Assembly (NCBI RefSeq): GCF_000014885.1
Contig: NC_011566.1
Span: 4,586,501 to 4,650,500, forward strand
DNA length: 64,000 bases
Source: Shewanella piezotolerans WP3
GTDB taxonomy: Bacteria > Pseudomonadota > Gammaproteobacteria > Enterobacterales > Shewanellaceae
Direction: 5' to 3'
The notes beneath the pieces are model-generated. The model was given only the letters and a program-made list of their open reading frames with translations. It had not been told where the DNA came from and did no database searches. Position 1 is the first letter of the stretch; the number at the start of each line of letters is the position of its first letter. Positions 61,979 to 64,000 of this stretch are shown here, one piece after another. The translations under genes and the position numbers were made by a program.

Positions 61979-64000
61979 CTAGCCTTGGCGGCGACGCCAC
62001 CACATGAGCGGTAGTAGCAGTGTCATAAGACCACCTAAACTACCCGCCCCATCAGGCTTAGTCCAACCCGCTTCTTCCGTGTTCTTCACCTCAATGCTAA
62101 CAGACTGACTGAAGCTTTCTTCGCCAACAGTAGCCGTAAGCTCGAAAACAAGAACCTGATCAATGCTTACGCTAGGTGAAGTGACATCAAGTGTCAGACC
62201 TGTTGCAGTAAACTCAGCCGTGCTTCCTGATACTTGTTTCCAGCTGTAGCGAGTACCTTCTGGAGCGTCAGCAACAGTCGCTGTGATAGACGTTTTATCA
62301 CCTTCAGTCAACTTGGTGTTACCAGCAAATGTCACTTCAAGAGTTAGAGGAACATTGGTCACGACCAAGCTAACGGCTTTGGTTGTTTCCAAAGTACCGT
62401 CGCTCAGAGTCACCATAAAGTTCAAAGTTTCATCGGCTTTAATCGTTGGTGCAGTCAGAGACAATATAGCCTCGTCACCAACAACGGTCTTCTCTTCACC
62501 GACAACCTGCTCCCACTTATAAGTAAGCGCAACACCTTCACCAGCTGTGATTGCAGACGCATCGATGGTGTATGCAGTACCTTCAGTGACACTCTCAGGC
62601 GTAACGATATCGCCTTCAACGACCAAGCTAGGGTTTGGATCGTCACCACAGACTGCACCGTATACTTCTTGCACTAACTCTGGACGGTCAATGAATGGGT
62701 TACGGTTACCCTGATATTTATAGACTTGGTTGTTACGATTCTGCTCGTAAGTATCTACAGCATCTAACTTATTCCATGCATACAGAGTACAAAGCGTACC
62801 GATCAGCGGCTCGCTATCCTCAGCAGTAGTCGTTAAACGATCGACTGCGATTAGATCTGGCATATTAGTTGTCGCAGTATCAGTACCTTGATAACGCGTA
62901 TCCATATACATGATCATACGAGCAACATCGCCTTTCACCTCATCACGAGGCTCCCAGCAGTCGGTAGTTTTGTTCAGGTAGTTACCTGTACCAACACCAT
63001 TGAATAGTACTTCTTCACCCGTGTCGCTACATGCACCAAAGTCATTGTTGCTTCGCGCGGTGTTAATTCCAGGATCTGAAGGACGCAGGTGATGAGCATC
63101 GGTATAGCCCCACTGCGAGTCGCTCGGGAAGCCATGGCTCTTAGCCCAGACGTGCTCACGGTTCCACTTACCCGCGCCGCTACCACTAGTCTGGTTGTCA
63201 TATTTGGAAATAGATGCGCCAGTGTAGATCTCAATAACTTTCTTATCGTCGGTGGGATCCTGATCAGCGTAAGTCAATGTACTCCAAACCTGCTTATAGG
63301 TCAGATACTTGTGATCCTTGGCAATAATGGCAGACAGGGCATTCTTAAGCTCTTCTGCATTAGCAAATTCGCCACTGAGTACATCTGAGTAATAGATCTC
63401 AGCATTAAACGTAGTCGGATCGGCAACTGGAGTCAGTGTCTCACAACCAGTACAAGGACCAGTTTCTGGCTCTGGTTCTGGAGGTGTTACTGAACCATCG
63501 CAGGCGCTCTCACCAGCACAACCAAGGCCGTCAGCGGTGTCAACATCAAATACTGCCCATTGATTGTTAGTCCCAGGGAAATCAGCTTCGGCCACAGTAT
63601 CACCGGCGGTGACACTGTCTTTACGACGTAGAGTTTTATTTGCGGTAGAGAAGTTTGCGTCATTTGGATCTGTCCAAGCAGAACCAGGATCTTCACCACG
63701 CTTACCAAAGCGATCGATAACCACATCGTCTTTAGTTAATACTAAGGCATCATCACCGTTAAAGTATGTTACGGTTGAAGCGTTACCGAATTTAAACGCG
63801 TCTGCTGCACCAGAGTTATGGAACACTAGACTATTTCCAGGCTCTAACGTGCCTGTTAGGGTCTCAGTATTACCTGGCTCTGTTTTGCCATTGCCAAATA
63901 ACGTCAACTTATAAACATTGGCATCTAAATCGATGGCAGTGCCACCAACGTTGGAAATCTCAATCGCTTTATTGTTGCTACTCCCTTCGATGTATTCGGT
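61979..64000 (-). CDS. Secreted endonuclease I with lamin-tail and sorting domains (5' end outside window)
   Basis: The frame is open to the window edge, so at least 673 residues are seen. The upstream end reads EYIEGSSNNKAIEISN, the start of a lamin-tail domain. A Cys/Pro linker follows, then an endonuclease I (EndA/Dns) domain with KWNREHVWAKSHGFP, DAHHLRPSD and NNDFG. Two Ig/PKD-like repeats come next. The last 25 residues, GSLGGLMTLLLPLMWWRRRQ, are a GlyGly-CTERM signal processed by rhombosortase. So the enzyme should be exported and surface-linked or released, and degrade external DNA. An in-frame TTG at 63907 is not the start. Confidence 0.92.
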   Translation of the reverse strand, partial: TEYIEGSSNNKAIEISNVGGTAIDLDANVYKLTLFGNGKTEPGNTETLTGTLEPGNSLVFHNSGAADAFKFGNASTVTYFNGDDALVLTKDDVVIDRFGKRGEDPGSAWTDPNDANFSTANKTLRRKDSVTAGDTVAEADFPGTNNQWAVFDVDTADGLGCAGESACDGSVTPPEPEPETGPCTGCETLTPVADPTTFNAEIYYSDVLSGEFANAEELKNALSAIIAKDHKYLTYKQVWSTLTYADQDPTDDKKVIEIYTGASISKYDNQTSGSGAGKWNREHVWAKSHGFPSDSQWGYTDAHHLRPSDPGINTARSNNDFGACSDTGEEVLFNGVGTGNYLNKTTDCWEPRDEVKGDVARMIMYMDTRYQGTDTATTNMPDLIAVDRLTTTAEDSEPLIGTLCTLYAWNKLDAVDTYEQNRNNQVYKYQGNRNPFIDRPELVQEVYGAVCGDDPNPSLVVEGDIVTPESVTEGTAYTIDASAITAGEGVALTYKWEQVVGEEKTVVGDEAILSLTAPTIKADETLNFMVTLSDGTLETTKAVSLVVTNVPLTLEVTFAGNTKLTEGDKTSITATVADAPEGTRYSWKQVSGSTAEFTATGLTLDVTSPSVSIDQVLVFELTATVGEESFSQSVSIEVKNTEEAGWTKPDGAGSLGGLMTLLLPLMWWRRRQG

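Noticed and set aside
1..64000. CRISPR array, prophage, tRNA or rRNA genes
   Set aside because: I saw no regularly spaced direct repeats, no phage structural genes and no cloverleaf or rRNA-like sequence. A tRNA scan was not possible.

Overview
The window is chromosomal DNA from a gamma-proteobacterium that looks like a marine Shewanella. The evidence is the gene order (hrpB-mrcB; pepB, sfsA, dksA, gluQ, pcnB, folK, panB, panC; mpl-ubiX-hpt; metY with a MetJ-controlled NhaC-type transporter), several secreted S46 and S9 peptidases, and many palindromic intergenic repeats. I see no prophage, complete insertion sequence, rRNA, tRNA or CRISPR array. The content is mostly housekeeping, with small accessory insertions in the intergenic regions. 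Everything here comes from reading the sequence; no database search was run.

Layout. 1-6.4 kb: tail of an unknown gene, then mrcB and hrpB (minus), thpR and a small unknown gene (plus). 6.8-9.6 kb: a membrane-anchored winged-helix regulator with a receiver-like C-terminal domain, a MITE, and pepB. 9.8-17.5 kb: sfsA, dksA, gluQ, pcnB-folK, panB, panC and three small unknown genes. pcnB appears to start at a rare AUU codon. 17.6-22.1 kb (minus): yadG-yadH ABC exporter, hpt, ubiX, mpl. 22.3-27.6 kb: CRP-like site, MITE, sulP-uspA, dcuB, bluB. 27.6-33.9 kb: small Spy-like protein, SIMPL protein, porin, a TPR-GGDEF cyclase, metY. 34-37.9 kb: repeat-rich stretch holding DUF3087, metT and several MITEs; one MITE supplies the stop codon of the next gene. 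37.9-46.5 kb: second GGDEF cyclase, a DPP-IV-like lipoprotein peptidase, an alpha/beta-hydrolase-like protein, a membrane protein, an RluF-type pseudouridine synthase and a Crp/Fnr regulator. 46.7-48.4 kb: repeats and an AT-rich PIN-domain gene. 48.4-58.7 kb: S46 peptidase, tyrosine-type permease, an Mn2+ riboswitch with a GDT1-family Mn exporter, katB behind a tiny leader ORF, MITE, menI-like thioesterase, deoD and nupC. 59.4-64 kb: a Cys-rich secreted protein, a UshA-like lipoprotein nucleotidase, and the C-terminal part of a surface-sorted endonuclease I.

Themes. (i) Nutrient scavenging: extracellular nuclease, then 5'-nucleotidase, then NupC and DeoD give a route from external DNA to nucleobases; hpt adds base salvage, and S46/S9 peptidases with the aromatic permease and PepB handle peptides. 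(ii) Methionine: metY and metT each carry tandem MetJ boxes. (iii) Mn and peroxide: a riboswitch-controlled Mn exporter lies convergent with katB.

Most unusual signals: the conserved-looking AUU start of pcnB; a ToxR-like regulator whose receiver-like domain is predicted to be periplasmic; a family of about 265-bp MITEs with TACCAAT-type ends; a separate CTAG-flanked MITE that rewrote the end of a cyclase gene; a 17-residue ORF coupled to katB; and an orphan PIN-domain gene bordered by repeats.
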